Origin: Bacteroidota bacterium
GTDB lineage: Bacteria; Bacteroidota; Bacteroidia; Bacteroidales; FEN-979
Direction: 5' to 3'
DNA: 64,000 nt
Assembly: GCA_026391775.1 (NCBI GenBank)
Contig: JAPLDK010000074.1
Span: 177,669-241,668 of the forward strand
This document shows positions 1 through 7,844 of the stretch, in pieces. The notes beneath the pieces are model-generated. The model was not told the origin of the DNA and ran no database searches. It saw nothing but the letters and a program-made list of their open reading frames with translations. Each line of letters starts with the position of its first letter. The first letter of the stretch is position 1. Both the position numbers and the translations under genes were made by a program.

Positions 1-1117
1 TAAGGTCCCTGTCCTGCTCAAGAACACCGTTAAGGATCGATTTAAACTGCCTGGAACTGAATGATAACGGATTCTGCCGCAAAATTATTCTATTTTTCTT
101 TGATTTTAAGACTTCCAGGGCATTCTTTTCATACTCAGGTGCAAGAAGTATCTCAAAAAACAATTTGTTCAATTCCCCTGCGGTTTCCATATCTATCCTT
201 CTGTTTGCAACAACTATGCCTCCGAAAGCCGAAAGGTTGTCGCAAGCAAGGGCATCAAGATATGCCTCTTTGATAGTCTCCCTGCAGGCAACTCCACATG
301 GGTTGGTATGTTTTATAATGGCAACGGAAGGTTCGTGAAATTCTGCAATAAGGTTAATGGCAGCATCGATATCAACGATGTTATTGTAGGAAAGTTCTTT
401 CCCGTGCAATTGTTCAAAGTTCTCTGGCAGGGAACCAAAAAACGAACCTTTCTGGTGAGGATTCTCACCATATCTCATCGTAGCCGAGATCATCTGGCTC
501 TGTTTGAAGGCTGCTATTTTTTCACTCCGGTTGAAATAATTGAAGATCTGTGTGTCATAATGTGAAGAAATGTTGAATGCCTGGGCTGCAAAATACCTCC
601 TGTCTTCAACATTTGTAAAACCATTCTTTTCCCCGAGAAGCTTCATAAGGGGTTTATAAAAGCCAGCTGCAGGAATAACAACCACATGCCGGTAATTTTT
701 TGCAGCTGCCCTGATCAGCGAGATTCCTCCTATATCGATCTTTTCAATGATCTCTTCCTCATTATCGGTACCGGCAACAGTTTTTTCAAAAGGATAAAGG
801 TCCACGATCACAAGGTCGATCGAGGGAATATCGTAATGCTCAACATCCTTCACATCCGAAAGCGAGCCCCTCCTCCACAGGATACCCCCAAACACTTTAG
901 GGTGAAGCGTCTTCACCCGTCCCCCAAGAATGGAAGGGTAAGTGGTCACTTCCTCTATGGATGTTGCCGCAATGCCCTTACTCTTAAGGAAATCAAACGT
1001 TCCTCCCGTTGAATAAATATGCACATTGTGGGCTTCCAGAGTTTTAGCAATTTCTTCAATCCCTTCCTTGGAATAGACTGAGATCAGCGCCGAAGTAATT
1101 TTTATTTGATCGATCAT
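1..1117 (-). CDS. purH: Bifunctional AICAR formyltransferase / IMP cyclohydrolase, C-terminus cut by window edge
   Basis: PurH catalyses the last two steps of purine synthesis: formylation of AICAR with 10-formyl-THF, then ring closure to IMP, in the cytosol. The first 372 residues are visible; full-length PurH is about 510. The N-terminal MGS-like IMP cyclohydrolase domain is recognisable from the start (ITSALISVYSKEG, STGGTFDFLK, KTLHPKVFGG). It is followed by the transformylase part with RYGENPHQKGSFFG and the KHTNPCG motif near residue 268, whose Lys-His pair is catalytic in the family. The ATG at 1117 is chosen because it lies directly before the conserved N-terminus. The gene is divergent from the permease at 1253, with 135 bp between them. 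The missing C-terminus is only an effect of the window. Identification is very secure. Confidence 0.96.
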   Translation of the reverse strand, partial: MIDQIKITSALISVYSKEGIEEIAKTLEAHNVHIYSTGGTFDFLKSKGIAATSIEEVTTYPSILGGRVKTLHPKVFGGILWRRGSLSDVKDVEHYDIPSIDLVIVDLYPFEKTVAGTDNEEEIIEKIDIGGISLIRAAAKNYRHVVVIPAAGFYKPLMKLLGEKNGFTNVEDRRYFAAQAFNISSHYDTQIFNYFNRSEKIAAFKQSQMISATMRYGENPHQKGSFFGSLPENFEQLHGKELSYNNIVDIDAAINLIAEFHEPSVAIIKHTNPCGVACRETIKEAYLDALACDNLSAFGGIVVANRRIDMETAGELNKLFFEILLAPEYEKNALEVLKSKKNRIILRQNPLSFSSRQFKSILNGVLEQDRDL

Positions 1118-1252
1118 GGGTATATCTGTAACTCTGACAGGTTTTTTTCGTCTAAAATTAATAAATTCAATTTCCTGCAATGTTATGAAAAATAGCGGGA
1201 TTTTCCAATATTTGGTGCTTAGTTTTTAAGGATTTACGTATCTTTACACGCT

Positions 1253-2515
1253 GTGAAACAATTTCAGGCATACCTCATTTTTCTCAGACTCTTCAGAGAA
1301 AGTTACCTTTTTGCCCTGCAGGCAATTGTTGTTAATAAAGTCAGGACTATATTATCGTTGCTGGGTATCACCATTGGTATTTTCTGTGTGATCTCAGTGT
1401 TTACTGTTTTCGATTCCATGGAAGCTGCCATCAGGAAAAGTATTGCCTCTCTTGGAAGCAATGTCCTGTATGTTCAGAAATGGCCCTGGTCAATGGGTTC
1501 AGATTATCCATGGTGGAAATACTACCAGAGGCCTGAAGCAACCCTGGAAGATTTGCGTGAGATTGAAAAACGCAGCAGCCTTGCAGCTTATACAGCCTTT
1601 TTCGCACAGGTTAACAAGACTGTTAAATACCGCAGTAACTATGTTGAAAATGTTGGGATCCTGGGTGTTTCTTTCGATTTTGATAAGGTCTGGAATTTTG
1701 AGATTGCCAATGGCCGGTATTTCTCGGCCAATGAAGCAGCCAGCGGCCGGCCTATTGCTATAATCGGGTCTGATATAGCTACCGGCCTTTTCCCTTACCA
1801 GGAAGCAATTGGTCAGAAAATTAAAATTTTCGGCAGGAATATTGAGATAGTAGGAGTGATTAAAAAAGAGGGAGAGGACTTTTTCGGGAACAGCAACGAC
1901 AAAGCCGTTTATCTCCCGGTAAATTACTTTAAAACCCTGGTTAACCTGAAGGAAATGGGAACAACCATCGCAGTGAAAGCCAGCCCTATGGTTTCCAATG
2001 CCGAACTCAAAGACGAGCTCACGGGGATAATGCGTTCTATAAGGAAAATAAAGCCTTCGGCTGAAGACAATTTCGCGATCAATGAAACTGATATCATTGC
2101 CAAGGGTTTTGACAGTCTTTTCGGGGTTATCGCTATGGTAGGATGGATCATCGGCGGCTTCTCCCTGCTGGTGGGAGGTTTCGGTATAGCCAATATCATG
2201 TTCGTTTCGGTCAAGGAAAGAACAGGCATTATAGGTATCCAGAAAGCACTGGGAGCGAAAAATTATTTCATCCTGCTGCAATTCCTTTTTGAAGCTATTT
2301 TTCTTTCGATAATCGGTGGAATTGTTGGACTGTTGATCATACTGATCATGACCCTGATTGTCTCCAATACTACAAGCTTTCACCTGATCCTCACCCAGGG
2401 AAATATTATCCTGGGAGTAGGTGTTTCGGCAATAATAGGACTGATTTCCGGAATCATCCCTGCGTTTACTGCCTCTAGGTTGGACCCAGTGGAAGCAATG
2501 AGGACAAGTATGTGA
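1253..2515 (+). CDS. ABC transporter permease, MacB/FtsX type
   Basis: This is the inner-membrane permease of a MacB-like type VII ABC transporter. Such proteins couple cytoplasmic ATP hydrolysis to periplasmic movements for export of lipoproteins, peptides or drugs. The 420-residue protein has the usual order: a cytoplasmic N-terminus, TM1 at about 27-50 (RTILSLLGITIGIFCVISV), a MacB_PCD periplasmic domain at about 50-275, then an FtsX domain with three TM helices from about 285. It ends with DPVEAMR, the usual closing motif. The start is GTG at 1253. The next Met is at residue 57, after TM1, so it cannot be the start. No ATPase or membrane-fusion gene lies beside it, so its partner must be encoded elsewhere. 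A promoter-like TATCTTTA at 1239-1246 ends only 6 nt before the GTG. The substrate cannot be told from sequence. Confidence 0.9.
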   Translation: MKQFQAYLIFLRLFRESYLFALQAIVVNKVRTILSLLGITIGIFCVISVFTVFDSMEAAIRKSIASLGSNVLYVQKWPWSMGSDYPWWKYYQRPEATLEDLREIEKRSSLAAYTAFFAQVNKTVKYRSNYVENVGILGVSFDFDKVWNFEIANGRYFSANEAASGRPIAIIGSDIATGLFPYQEAIGQKIKIFGRNIEIVGVIKKEGEDFFGNSNDKAVYLPVNYFKTLVNLKEMGTTIAVKASPMVSNAELKDELTGIMRSIRKIKPSAEDNFAINETDIIAKGFDSLFGVIAMVGWIIGGFSLLVGGFGIANIMFVSVKERTGIIGIQKALGAKNYFILLQFLFEAIFLSIIGGIVGLLIILIMTLIVSNTTSFHLILTQGNIILGVGVSAIIGLISGIIPAFTASRLDPVEAMRTSM

Positions 2516-2520
2516 TCCTT

Positions 2521-3024
2521 TTAGAAAGGCCAGAACTGGTTATCGTTCCAGATCTTTTCCTTTAGTTCATTATCAATATCATTCAGGACTTTCAGATGGC
2601 CCTTTTCCCAATCAGCAAGCCACTGGTATAGCTCCTTTTCATTAGGATCTGTTGTTACCTCGGCCTGCTTTGAATAAACTTCAATAGCCCTCTTTTCAAA
2701 ATCAATGGCAGCAGAAATAGCAGCAGCTTCGAATCCTGCAGAAGAAATCTTCTCTTTAATCTCCTCGCTAAGGATAAGATTTGCAAACTCCTCATGTGCA
2801 AGGTCTGGCAGGTTCACATGTGCAAACTTATGTTCTTTCTCATAATGGAGAAACTGGTCAGAAAGAAACTTAACGTGTTTTGTTTCTTCATCTGCCATGA
2901 CAAGAAAAATATGTTTGATTTCAGGGTCAGTCGTGTTTTCAGCAACTTTCAAATAAAATGCAAAACCTCTTTTTTCCATGAGGATTGCTATTTTCAGGAT
3001 GTCTATCGCCTTCTTGGTTTCCAT
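2521..3024 (-). CDS. Ferritin-like di-iron protein (rubrerythrin-type, no rubredoxin domain)
   Basis: A 167-residue four-helix-bundle ferritin-like protein. The di-iron ligands are visible as two repeats: Glu17 with Glu47-x-x-His50 (EETKH), and Glu110 with Glu140-x-x-His143 (EKGH). This is the spacing of the rubrerythrin/ferritin-like family. There is no rubredoxin CxxC domain, so it is not a full rubrerythrin. Members handle peroxide or iron, often in anaerobes under oxidative stress; the exact activity here is inferred. The C-terminus WNDNQFWPF is aromatic-rich. It lies 9 bp downstream of mce on the same strand and is probably co-transcribed from the promoter at 3480-3510. Its stop is 5 bp from the stop of the convergent permease gene. 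The start is the ATG at 3024. Confidence 0.85.
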   Translation of the reverse strand: METKKAIDILKIAILMEKRGFAFYLKVAENTTDPEIKHIFLVMADEETKHVKFLSDQFLHYEKEHKFAHVNLPDLAHEEFANLILSEEIKEKISSAGFEAAAISAAIDFEKRAIEVYSKQAEVTTDPNEKELYQWLADWEKGHLKVLNDIDNELKEKIWNDNQFWPF

Positions 3025-3033
3025 ATGTATGAT

Positions 3034-3435
3034 TTATTTGCTGCATAATTCCATTAATACTCCTTTTGTTGATTTCGGATGAAGAAACCCAATGTTCAGG
3101 CCTTCTGCCCCTTTGCGCGACTGCTTGTCGATAAGATCTATGCCCGATTCCTTTGCCTCATTAAGTGCGACATCAGCATTTTCCACCGCAAAAGCCAGAT
3201 GGTGAATCCCTTCGCCTTTCTTCTCCAGAAATTTTCCAATGGGGCCTTCAGGATCAGTGGATTCAAGTAATTCAATTTTGGTCGGACCAATCATAAAAAA
3301 GGCTGTCCTCACTTTCTGATCCCTGACTTCTTCTATTGAATAACACTTAGTTCCCAGAATCTTTTCATAAAAAGGAATGCACTCATCAAGACTTCTTACT
3401 GCAATTCCAATATGCTCAATATGAGTTGGTTTCAT
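3034..3435 (-). CDS. mce: Methylmalonyl-CoA epimerase
   Basis: This enzyme interconverts (2R)- and (2S)-methylmalonyl-CoA. It links methylmalonyl-CoA mutase to propionyl-CoA metabolism, as in the propionate-forming route common in Bacteroidales. The protein has 133 residues, the normal length for the family, and consists of one glyoxalase/VOC fold. Visible family landmarks are the metal-binding His8 in IEHIGIAV, TKIELLE in the middle, the GIHHLAFAV strand with its His, and LMELC at the end with the last metal-binding Glu. The start ATG at 3435 directly precedes the conserved first strand. It is the first gene of a two-gene unit with the ferritin-like protein. In many Bacteroidota mce sits beside the mutase or the carboxylase; here it does not. 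Confidence 0.95.
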   Translation of the reverse strand: MKPTHIEHIGIAVRSLDECIPFYEKILGTKCYSIEEVRDQKVRTAFFMIGPTKIELLESTDPEGPIGKFLEKKGEGIHHLAFAVENADVALNEAKESGIDLIDKQSRKGAEGLNIGFLHPKSTKGVLMELCSK

Positions 3436-3479
3436 AACTCAGTATATTTGATTTTGTTAATAAATTAACAAATGCAGAA

Positions 3480-3510
3480 CAAAAGTACAGGGATTTTTGG
3501 AATTTTCAAT
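3480..3510 (-). promoter_or_regulatory. Predicted promoter of the mce operon
   Basis: On the minus strand ATTG (3507-3510) and TACTTTTG (3480-3487) are separated by 19 bp. This fits the Bacteroidota primary-sigma pattern TTTG-N19/20-TAnnTTTG with one mismatch in the -33 element. The -7 box ends 44 nt before the mce start codon. Prediction from motif only. Confidence 0.5.
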
Positions 3511-3677
3511 GACCATTTTGTCAGTTTCTGGCGAATGAATACTACATTACAATTAAAACCAAAAAATATTTTATGGTTTAGGGGCTGTGATCCTGCGACA
3601 ATTTTCTAATCTCTCCTTATCTTTATACCGATATATTCTTCGAATAACAAAATTATCCTACAGGTAATATAAGATAT

Positions 3678-4091
3678 ATGGAAAACGTCTTTTCTGCATG
3701 TAAACTGAAAATCGGGCATTCAATATATGTTTTGCCTTCAGAAGTGCCGGAATTGCTAATTAAAGGCGCTATCCTCGTTGATATAAGGACCGAATTAGAA
3801 ACCGAGATCAAGGCTTTCGGGGTGGAGAATGTAATTTACCTTCCTTATTATGATTTGGATAAGGAATGGGAATCATTGCCTGTGAACAACCCTCTTATTT
3901 TTGCTGATGCTGTAGGCCTGCACAGCAAAGAAGCTGCTGAGAAGATGTATCAAAAAGGCTATGCTGATATGGCCAGCCTTAGCGGGGGTATTACCGATTG
4001 GGATAAAGACGGGATGCCGATGAAAGCCGGAAAGTACCAGCCCCTTAACGGCCCATGTCCCTGTATGATCAGGCCACATGAAAGAAAATAA
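3678..4091 (+). CDS. Rhodanese-like protein with active-site Cys replaced by Asp and a C-terminal CPC tail
   Basis: A 137-residue single rhodanese fold. LVDIRTELE (residues 33-41) matches the conserved DxRxxxE strand, and SLSGGITDWDKDGMP matches the usual ending LxGGxxxWxxxGxP. In active rhodaneses the loop before the R/H-S-x-x-AA helix begins with the sulfur-carrying Cys. Here that position is Asp77 in FADAVGLHSKEAA. The same Cys-to-Asp change is known in the inactive N-terminal domain of animal rhodanese. After the fold comes a short tail GPCPCMIRP with Cys127 and Cys129. A simple thiosulfate sulfurtransferase role is therefore unlikely. A binding or regulatory role, or chemistry through the tail cysteines, is possible. 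It stands alone between mce and tRNA-Ala. No signal peptide is seen, so it is probably cytoplasmic. Confidence 0.8.
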   Translation: MENVFSACKLKIGHSIYVLPSEVPELLIKGAILVDIRTELETEIKAFGVENVIYLPYYDLDKEWESLPVNNPLIFADAVGLHSKEAAEKMYQKGYADMASLSGGITDWDKDGMPMKAGKYQPLNGPCPCMIRPHERK

Positions 4092-4138
4092 AAAAACCTT
4101 CGTGACATCTATCTTACTTATGCCGTGAAGGGTTGCCG

Positions 4139-4212
4139 TGGAGTATAGGGGAGTCGAACCCCTGACCTCTAGACTGCCAGTCTAACGCTCTAGCCAACTG
4201 AGCTAATACCCC
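4139..4212 (-). tRNA. tRNA-Ala, anticodon GGC
   Basis: The cloverleaf was folded by hand: acceptor GGGGTAT/ATACTCC, D stem GCTC/GAGC, anticodon stem TTAGA/TCTAG with loop CTGGCAG (anticodon GGC, reading GCC) and T stem AGGGG/CCCCT with loop TTCGACT. The third acceptor pair is G3-U70, the alanyl-tRNA synthetase identity element, and the discriminator is A73, both as expected for Ala. The 3' CCA is not encoded. Length is 74 nt. Confidence 0.96.
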
Positions 4213-4221
4213 TTAGGGCTG

Positions 4222-4229
4222 CAAAAGTA
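4222..4229 (-). promoter_or_regulatory. Predicted -7 element of the tRNA-Ala gene
   Basis: TACTTTTG on the minus strand matches TAnnTTTG exactly and ends 9 nt before the 5' end of the mature tRNA. No clear -33 TTTG is visible at 19-20 bp. Confidence 0.5.
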
Positions 4230-4250
4230 AAAAATTTTTTAATTTGCAGC

Positions 4251-4258
4251 TATATTTG
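4251..4258 (+). promoter_or_regulatory. Predicted -7 element of thpR
   Basis: TATATTTG matches TAnnTTTG exactly and lies 14 nt before the thpR ATG. The -33 region is a run of A and T without a clear TTTG. Confidence 0.45.
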
Positions 4259-4272
4259 TTATACCTCCGTAT

Positions 4273-4833
4273 ATGAAGCGCATTTTCGCCGCAGTTAAAA
4301 TTGAGCCTGGTAAGAAATTCATCAAATCATTCAGAGAGCTCAGATCCAGGCTCAGTTCAGAGCCAATAAAATGGGTCGAAGAACATAATATTCATATTAC
4401 AATAAAATTTTTCGGTGAAACAAATGAACTTCTTATTCCTGCTATTTCAGGAACAATTGGGAAGATTGCTAAAAATTGCAGGGAATTCAACTTCAGGTTG
4501 TCCGGAATTGGTCTTTTCGGCAGCCGCTACCAGCCCAGGGTTGTGTGGGTGGGGATTGTGCCATACGAGCCTCTGGCCTTGCTGATGAAGACCATGCAGT
4601 TGGAAATGGAGCAACATGGGTTTAAATCAGACCAACAGAATATCGTGCCTCATTTGACGTTGGGAAGAATTAAATTTCTGAAAGACAAAACTTTGTTTCA
4701 AAAGGTTATTGAGGCAAACAGGGAAATTCAGTCGGACCCCATGAAAATCTCAGAGATTATTTTATTTGAGAGTGTTCTGCTCAAGGAGGGCCCGCAGTAT
4801 ATTTCTCTGGTGAGATTCCCATTTGCACAATAA
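4273..4833 (+). CDS. thpR: RNA 2',3'-cyclic phosphodiesterase
   Basis: A member of the 2H phosphoesterase superfamily (LigT/ThpR), which opens 2',3'-cyclic phosphates on RNA ends and can ligate tRNA halves in vitro. Both catalytic HxTx motifs are present: His41-x-Thr43 in NIHITIKFFG and His127-x-Thr129 in PHLTLGRIKF. At 186 residues it has the normal family length. The start ATG at 4273 gives the usual N-terminus MKRIFAAVKI. It is a single cytoplasmic gene, divergent from tRNA-Ala and convergent with the DUF6249 gene. Identification is secure; the physiological RNA substrate is not known. Confidence 0.93.
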   Translation: MKRIFAAVKIEPGKKFIKSFRELRSRLSSEPIKWVEEHNIHITIKFFGETNELLIPAISGTIGKIAKNCREFNFRLSGIGLFGSRYQPRVVWVGIVPYEPLALLMKTMQLEMEQHGFKSDQQNIVPHLTLGRIKFLKDKTLFQKVIEANREIQSDPMKISEIILFESVLLKEGPQYISLVRFPFAQ

Positions 4834-4836
4834 AAA

Positions 4837-4865
4837 ATGGCCGGTTTTAAAATAAAGCCGGCCAT
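4837..4865 (-). terminator. Intrinsic terminator of the DUF6249 gene
   Basis: A perfect 8-bp stem, ATGGCCGG at 4837-4844 and CCGGCCAT at 4858-4865, has a 13-nt AT-rich loop. On the minus strand the stem is followed by a T run (the A run at 4832-4837 on the plus strand), so it ends transcription coming from 4887. In the plus direction no T run follows, so it serves thpR poorly. Confidence 0.75.
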
Positions 4866-4886
4866 AACAACCTGATGAGCAAAAAA

Positions 4887-5231
4887 TCACTGATTATTTT
4901 CAGTTTTATCTGTTCCTTTAAACCTGTTTGCCATGATGTAATATATCATCAAGGCAACACCGCCCAGGAGACAGATCATGGAAAAAAAAGCAGCTTCTTC
5001 TTCCATGGTAGTTGAACTGGCAATAATTTTTCCTGCAATAATTCCAAGGCCGATGCCAATAAATATCATCCCCCATTTCAGGGATCCAAGAATATTGCCC
5101 TTTGTTTCAAGGTTAGAGGCATTCCCTCCATTTTTTATCAGGCTCAACCGTTCTTTATGCCTGAGTACGATGTACACAATGCCAAAAATCGTGGCAAAGA
5201 CTGTAACCGGTACAATAACTTCTGCATTCAT
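4887..5231 (-). CDS. DUF6249 small membrane protein
   Basis: A 114-residue membrane protein with three predicted hydrophobic helices, at about 4-22 (VIVPVTVFATIFGIVYIVL), 51-70 and 80-100. The short segment RHKERLSLIKNGG after TM1 is the pattern that marks the DUF6249 family in Bacteroidota. These genes are often found near ECF sigma factors; here one is located 1.6 kb away at 6838, on the other strand. The function of the family is not known to me. The charged C-terminus (FKGTDKTENNQ) is probably cytoplasmic. Its own terminator lies at 4837-4865. Confidence 0.75.
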   Translation of the reverse strand: MNAEVIVPVTVFATIFGIVYIVLRHKERLSLIKNGGNASNLETKGNILGSLKWGMIFIGIGLGIIAGKIIASSTTMEEEAAFFSMICLLGGVALMIYYIMANRFKGTDKTENNQ

Positions 5232-5306
5232 ATCCGTGTGTGTTTAGGGTTTTGTGTGTATTATGACCCTTTGACGCAGTTGTTATTATTAGGTTACACC
5301 TGAATA

Positions 5307-6665
5307 TCAGAGAACAATGAATTTTGCTGTAAAAGAACCGCTCTCATTGAACAGTTTAAGATACATGATCCCATGAGGTAAACCGGTGACATCAATCTCA
5401 TGTATATAGTCCCGATTTGGCCAGGCAAGACTTGTATGATATAGTATTTCACCAAGCTGATCAACAATGATCACCTCATAATGGGTGGCGGTACCTTTGG
5501 TGTGAATGAATAATTTATCTGAAACCGGATTTGGCGAGATAAATATCCCGGGACCAGTTCTGTTTTCTTCAAAGCCGCTGCAATTCTTCGTAATAATCTG
5601 TTTTATTGATGCCTGGCCGTTGCCACATCCGTTTACACCGAAAGTGGTAATCGGCCCGGGTAAGGCATTTATCCAAAATTCCACAGTGATACGGTTGGTA
5701 TGCAACCCCGATGTAATGGTCGCACCCTGAGGTAAGGTCCATACATAGGAAGTTGCATTCGGCAATGGGGTAATTGAATAGTTATAATTTTCTTCCCCAA
5801 TGCAAACCGTGTCTGGCCCCGAAATAACACCTGCGGCGGAAGGTAACGAATCCACTGCCACAATTTTTGTAACCGATGGACCGGTCCCGCATGAATTCTC
5901 CCCCGACACACTAATAGTTCCGGCCGATACACCCCATTTTACACTTACTGCAGGTGTTCCATCGCCACTGAGAATAACCGCATCCCAGGGAACAATCCAT
6001 AAATAATGCACAGTATTGGGGATAGTGTCGGTGTAAAAACTTCCGGTATCAGACTGGCAAATGTGCGAAGGCCCCAATATTTCAAGTGATGCAGAAGGGA
6101 ATGGTGTTACTTCGACCGATAAAACGCTGGGAACGCTGGTTCCGCAATTATTACCTATAATTACAGAAATAGTACCGGAATATTTTCCCCATTTCAGTTG
6201 AATGGCGGGAGTATTCTGACCCGATTGGATTACTGCTCCCGTAGGTACTGTCCATGAGTAAGAAGTCGCGCCAAAGAACTCACTGATTGAATAATCACTT
6301 ATTGCACCGGAACAAACCTCAGCCGGACCGTAAATAGGAGAAGGGGGTGGGGGGATAGTTTCAACTTGAACCATGACACTGTCGGTAGCAGTATCGTAAA
6401 ATGCGTCGGTAACAACCACATAATACATAGTATTAACAAGGGGTGTTGCCAGAGGGTTGGGGCTTGCCGGATTGGACAAAGTGGGTGCAGGTGACCATGA
6501 GTAAGAAAAAGGGGACTGCCCTCCCTGAATAGTTACTGAAAGCTGGGAATATTGTCCCTGGCAAATTGTATCAGGGTCCGCAAAAGCTTCTACAATAAAA
6601 AGCTTTTGCCCGGATAACTGAATTGACAGCGCTAAAAGGAAAAACAGAAGTGTTGAATATTTCAT
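5307..6665 (-). CDS. T9SS-secreted protein with PKD-like repeats
   Basis: The start is taken at the ATG at 6665, which gives a signal peptide MKYSTLLFFLLALSIQLSG. A longer upstream reading would begin inside the promoter. The mature 452-residue protein starts with an Ig/PKD-like unit (PFSYSWSPAP). Three related units of about 85 residues follow, each opening with G-P-x-x-(V/I)-C (GPAEVCSG, GPSHICQSD, GPDTVCIGE) and containing a Y-x-W-x-(V/L)-P core. This is the PKD-like repeat found in Bacteroidota surface proteins. The last about 75 residues (ISPNPVSDKLFIHTKG onward, ending FTAKFIVL) form a type A T9SS sorting domain. It is therefore expected to cross the outer membrane through T9SS and be anchored or released outside. 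No catalytic domain is seen; an adhesive or structural role is inferred. Confidence 0.85.
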   Translation of the reverse strand: MKYSTLLFFLLALSIQLSGQKLFIVEAFADPDTICQGQYSQLSVTIQGGQSPFSYSWSPAPTLSNPASPNPLATPLVNTMYYVVVTDAFYDTATDSVMVQVETIPPPPSPIYGPAEVCSGAISDYSISEFFGATSYSWTVPTGAVIQSGQNTPAIQLKWGKYSGTISVIIGNNCGTSVPSVLSVEVTPFPSASLEILGPSHICQSDTGSFYTDTIPNTVHYLWIVPWDAVILSGDGTPAVSVKWGVSAGTISVSGENSCGTGPSVTKIVAVDSLPSAAGVISGPDTVCIGEENYNYSITPLPNATSYVWTLPQGATITSGLHTNRITVEFWINALPGPITTFGVNGCGNGQASIKQIITKNCSGFEENRTGPGIFISPNPVSDKLFIHTKGTATHYEVIIVDQLGEILYHTSLAWPNRDYIHEIDVTGLPHGIMYLKLFNESGSFTAKFIVL

Positions 6666-6701
6666 AATACAATTAACAAAACCCCTGAGTTCATACCAAT
6701 A

Positions 6702-6732
6702 CAAAATTACAAAAAACCTGCTGGTTTCCAAT
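6702..6732 (-). promoter_or_regulatory. Predicted promoter of the PKD-repeat T9SS gene
   Basis: ATTG (6729-6732) and TAATTTTG (6702-6709) on the minus strand are 19 bp apart. The pattern and spacing are the same as at the mce promoter. It supports the start codon at 6665 rather than an upstream one. Confidence 0.5.
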
Positions 6733-6784
6733 AAGTTTTGTAAATAACCACTATAACTTTTTATCAGCGGACAATAAAGGATAC

Positions 6785-6792
6785 TATATTTG
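6785..6792 (+). promoter_or_regulatory. Predicted -7 element of the ECF sigma operon
   Basis: TATATTTG matches TAnnTTTG exactly, 45 nt before the sigma factor ATG. The -33 element is weak, so the operon may have this housekeeping promoter plus autoregulation that cannot be seen here. Confidence 0.4.
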
Positions 6793-6837
6793 TAAAAGCG
6801 TTGTAACCTGATACAAGCTTTAACGTCTAAACTTCAC

Positions 6838-7404
6838 ATGAAATACCAGGACGACAATTTCTACATTGAGAAGGTATTGAATGGTGATTCTTCTTCATAT
6901 GCTGCCCTGGTTGCTAAACACAAGAACCTGGTATTTTCGATCGCTCTTAAAGTATTGAATAACCGTGAGGATGCTGAAGAAATCGCCCAGGATGCGTTTG
7001 TAAAAGCCTATCATTCGCTAAAGTCATTTGAGAAAAAATCAAAGTTTTCTACCTGGCTTTATCGTATTGTTTACAACGCAGCCGTTTCCCGCACAAGAAA
7101 AAGGGTCCTGGATACAACTCCTATGGATAATTATGTGATACATAATTACTCAGAGGAAGACCTGAGGCCGGGGGTTGACGAGGTGGATCAAAATGAACAG
7201 CAGGTCTTGCTTAAAAAAGCAATGAAAAACCTGTCGGATGAGGATAATCTGTTGATCACTTTTTTCTACCACGGAAATAATTCTATTGAAGAAATCAGCA
7301 GTATCACCGGTTTATCATCTTCGAATGTCAAAGTACGGCTGCACCGGATCAGAAAAAAACTGTACGATGATATGACAGCAATGATGGCTCAACGATTGAA
7401 TTGA
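6838..7404 (+). CDS. ECF-type RNA polymerase sigma factor
   Basis: A 188-residue sigma-70 family protein of the extracytoplasmic-function group. Region 2 spans about residues 20-90. It contains the core-binding and -10-recognition helices (NREDAEEIAQDAFVKAYHSL, FSTWLYRIVYNAA). Region 4 at about 130-183 has the helix-turn-helix SIEEISSITGLSSSNVKVRL. Regions 1 and 3 are missing, as expected for ECF factors. The linker is acidic. It starts a unit of three plus-strand genes: a small membrane protein follows after 19 bp, then a fructosamine-kinase-like gene 7 bp further. That position suggests the membrane protein controls the sigma factor. The regulon is unknown. Confidence 0.93.
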   Translation: MKYQDDNFYIEKVLNGDSSSYAALVAKHKNLVFSIALKVLNNREDAEEIAQDAFVKAYHSLKSFEKKSKFSTWLYRIVYNAAVSRTRKRVLDTTPMDNYVIHNYSEEDLRPGVDEVDQNEQQVLLKKAMKNLSDEDNLLITFFYHGNNSIEEISSITGLSSSNVKVRLHRIRKKLYDDMTAMMAQRLN

Positions 7405-7423
7405 TTTTTTTAATTACACGGAT

Positions 7424-7837
7424 ATGGACAAGGATGATATGTTAAATGATGATTTCCTGGCGGATCTTATACGGAAGGTGCCACTGGAAAGTCCTTCTGA
7501 TGAGTTTATAAATAATGTGATGACCGGGATCGAGCCCCTTCCTGCCCCGGTCACTGCAAAAAAACCATACTTCTTATGGTTCAGATCATCCGCTCCTTTT
7601 ATCGTCCTGGGGATGTTCTTAATTTTAATCCTTTTCTCTTCTGACATCCCTTATCTGAATTTCATTTATGGCAAAGAATATTTTTCAGCAATTTTTGTAA
7701 AAGCTTTCCAGCCATTCTGGATTTCAATGAAAACCCTGTTTTCCTCCAGGTTTATTACCTATTCTCTTCTTATAGGCGTTTCGGCCGGGTTTCTTTTCAT
7801 TATCGATAAATTATTCTCACGCAGGTTTGCTGCATGA
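7424..7837 (+). CDS. Small two-helix membrane protein, candidate partner of the ECF sigma factor
   Basis: A 137-residue protein. It has a cytoplasmic N-terminus (about 1-50) with the segment LIRKVPLESPSDEFINNVM, a first TM helix at about 53-68 (FIVLGMFLILILF) and a second near 110-130 (YSLLIGVSAGFLFIID). No zinc-binding HxxxCxxC anti-sigma motif is present, so it is not a typical ZAS anti-sigma factor. The family is unknown to me beyond its frequent position behind ECF factors. Its place 19 bp after the sigma gene suggests a membrane-bound regulator. Its stop codon lies 7 bp before the next start. Confidence 0.6.
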   Translation: MDKDDMLNDDFLADLIRKVPLESPSDEFINNVMTGIEPLPAPVTAKKPYFLWFRSSAPFIVLGMFLILILFSSDIPYLNFIYGKEYFSAIFVKAFQPFWISMKTLFSSRFITYSLLIGVSAGFLFIIDKLFSRRFAA

Positions 7838-7844
7838 TATCACT

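Noticed and set aside
1499-2383. Long minus-strand ORF of 294 codons opposite the permease
   Set aside because: No family resemblance; low-complexity Gln/Asp/Asn-rich translation. The plus-strand permease is clear.
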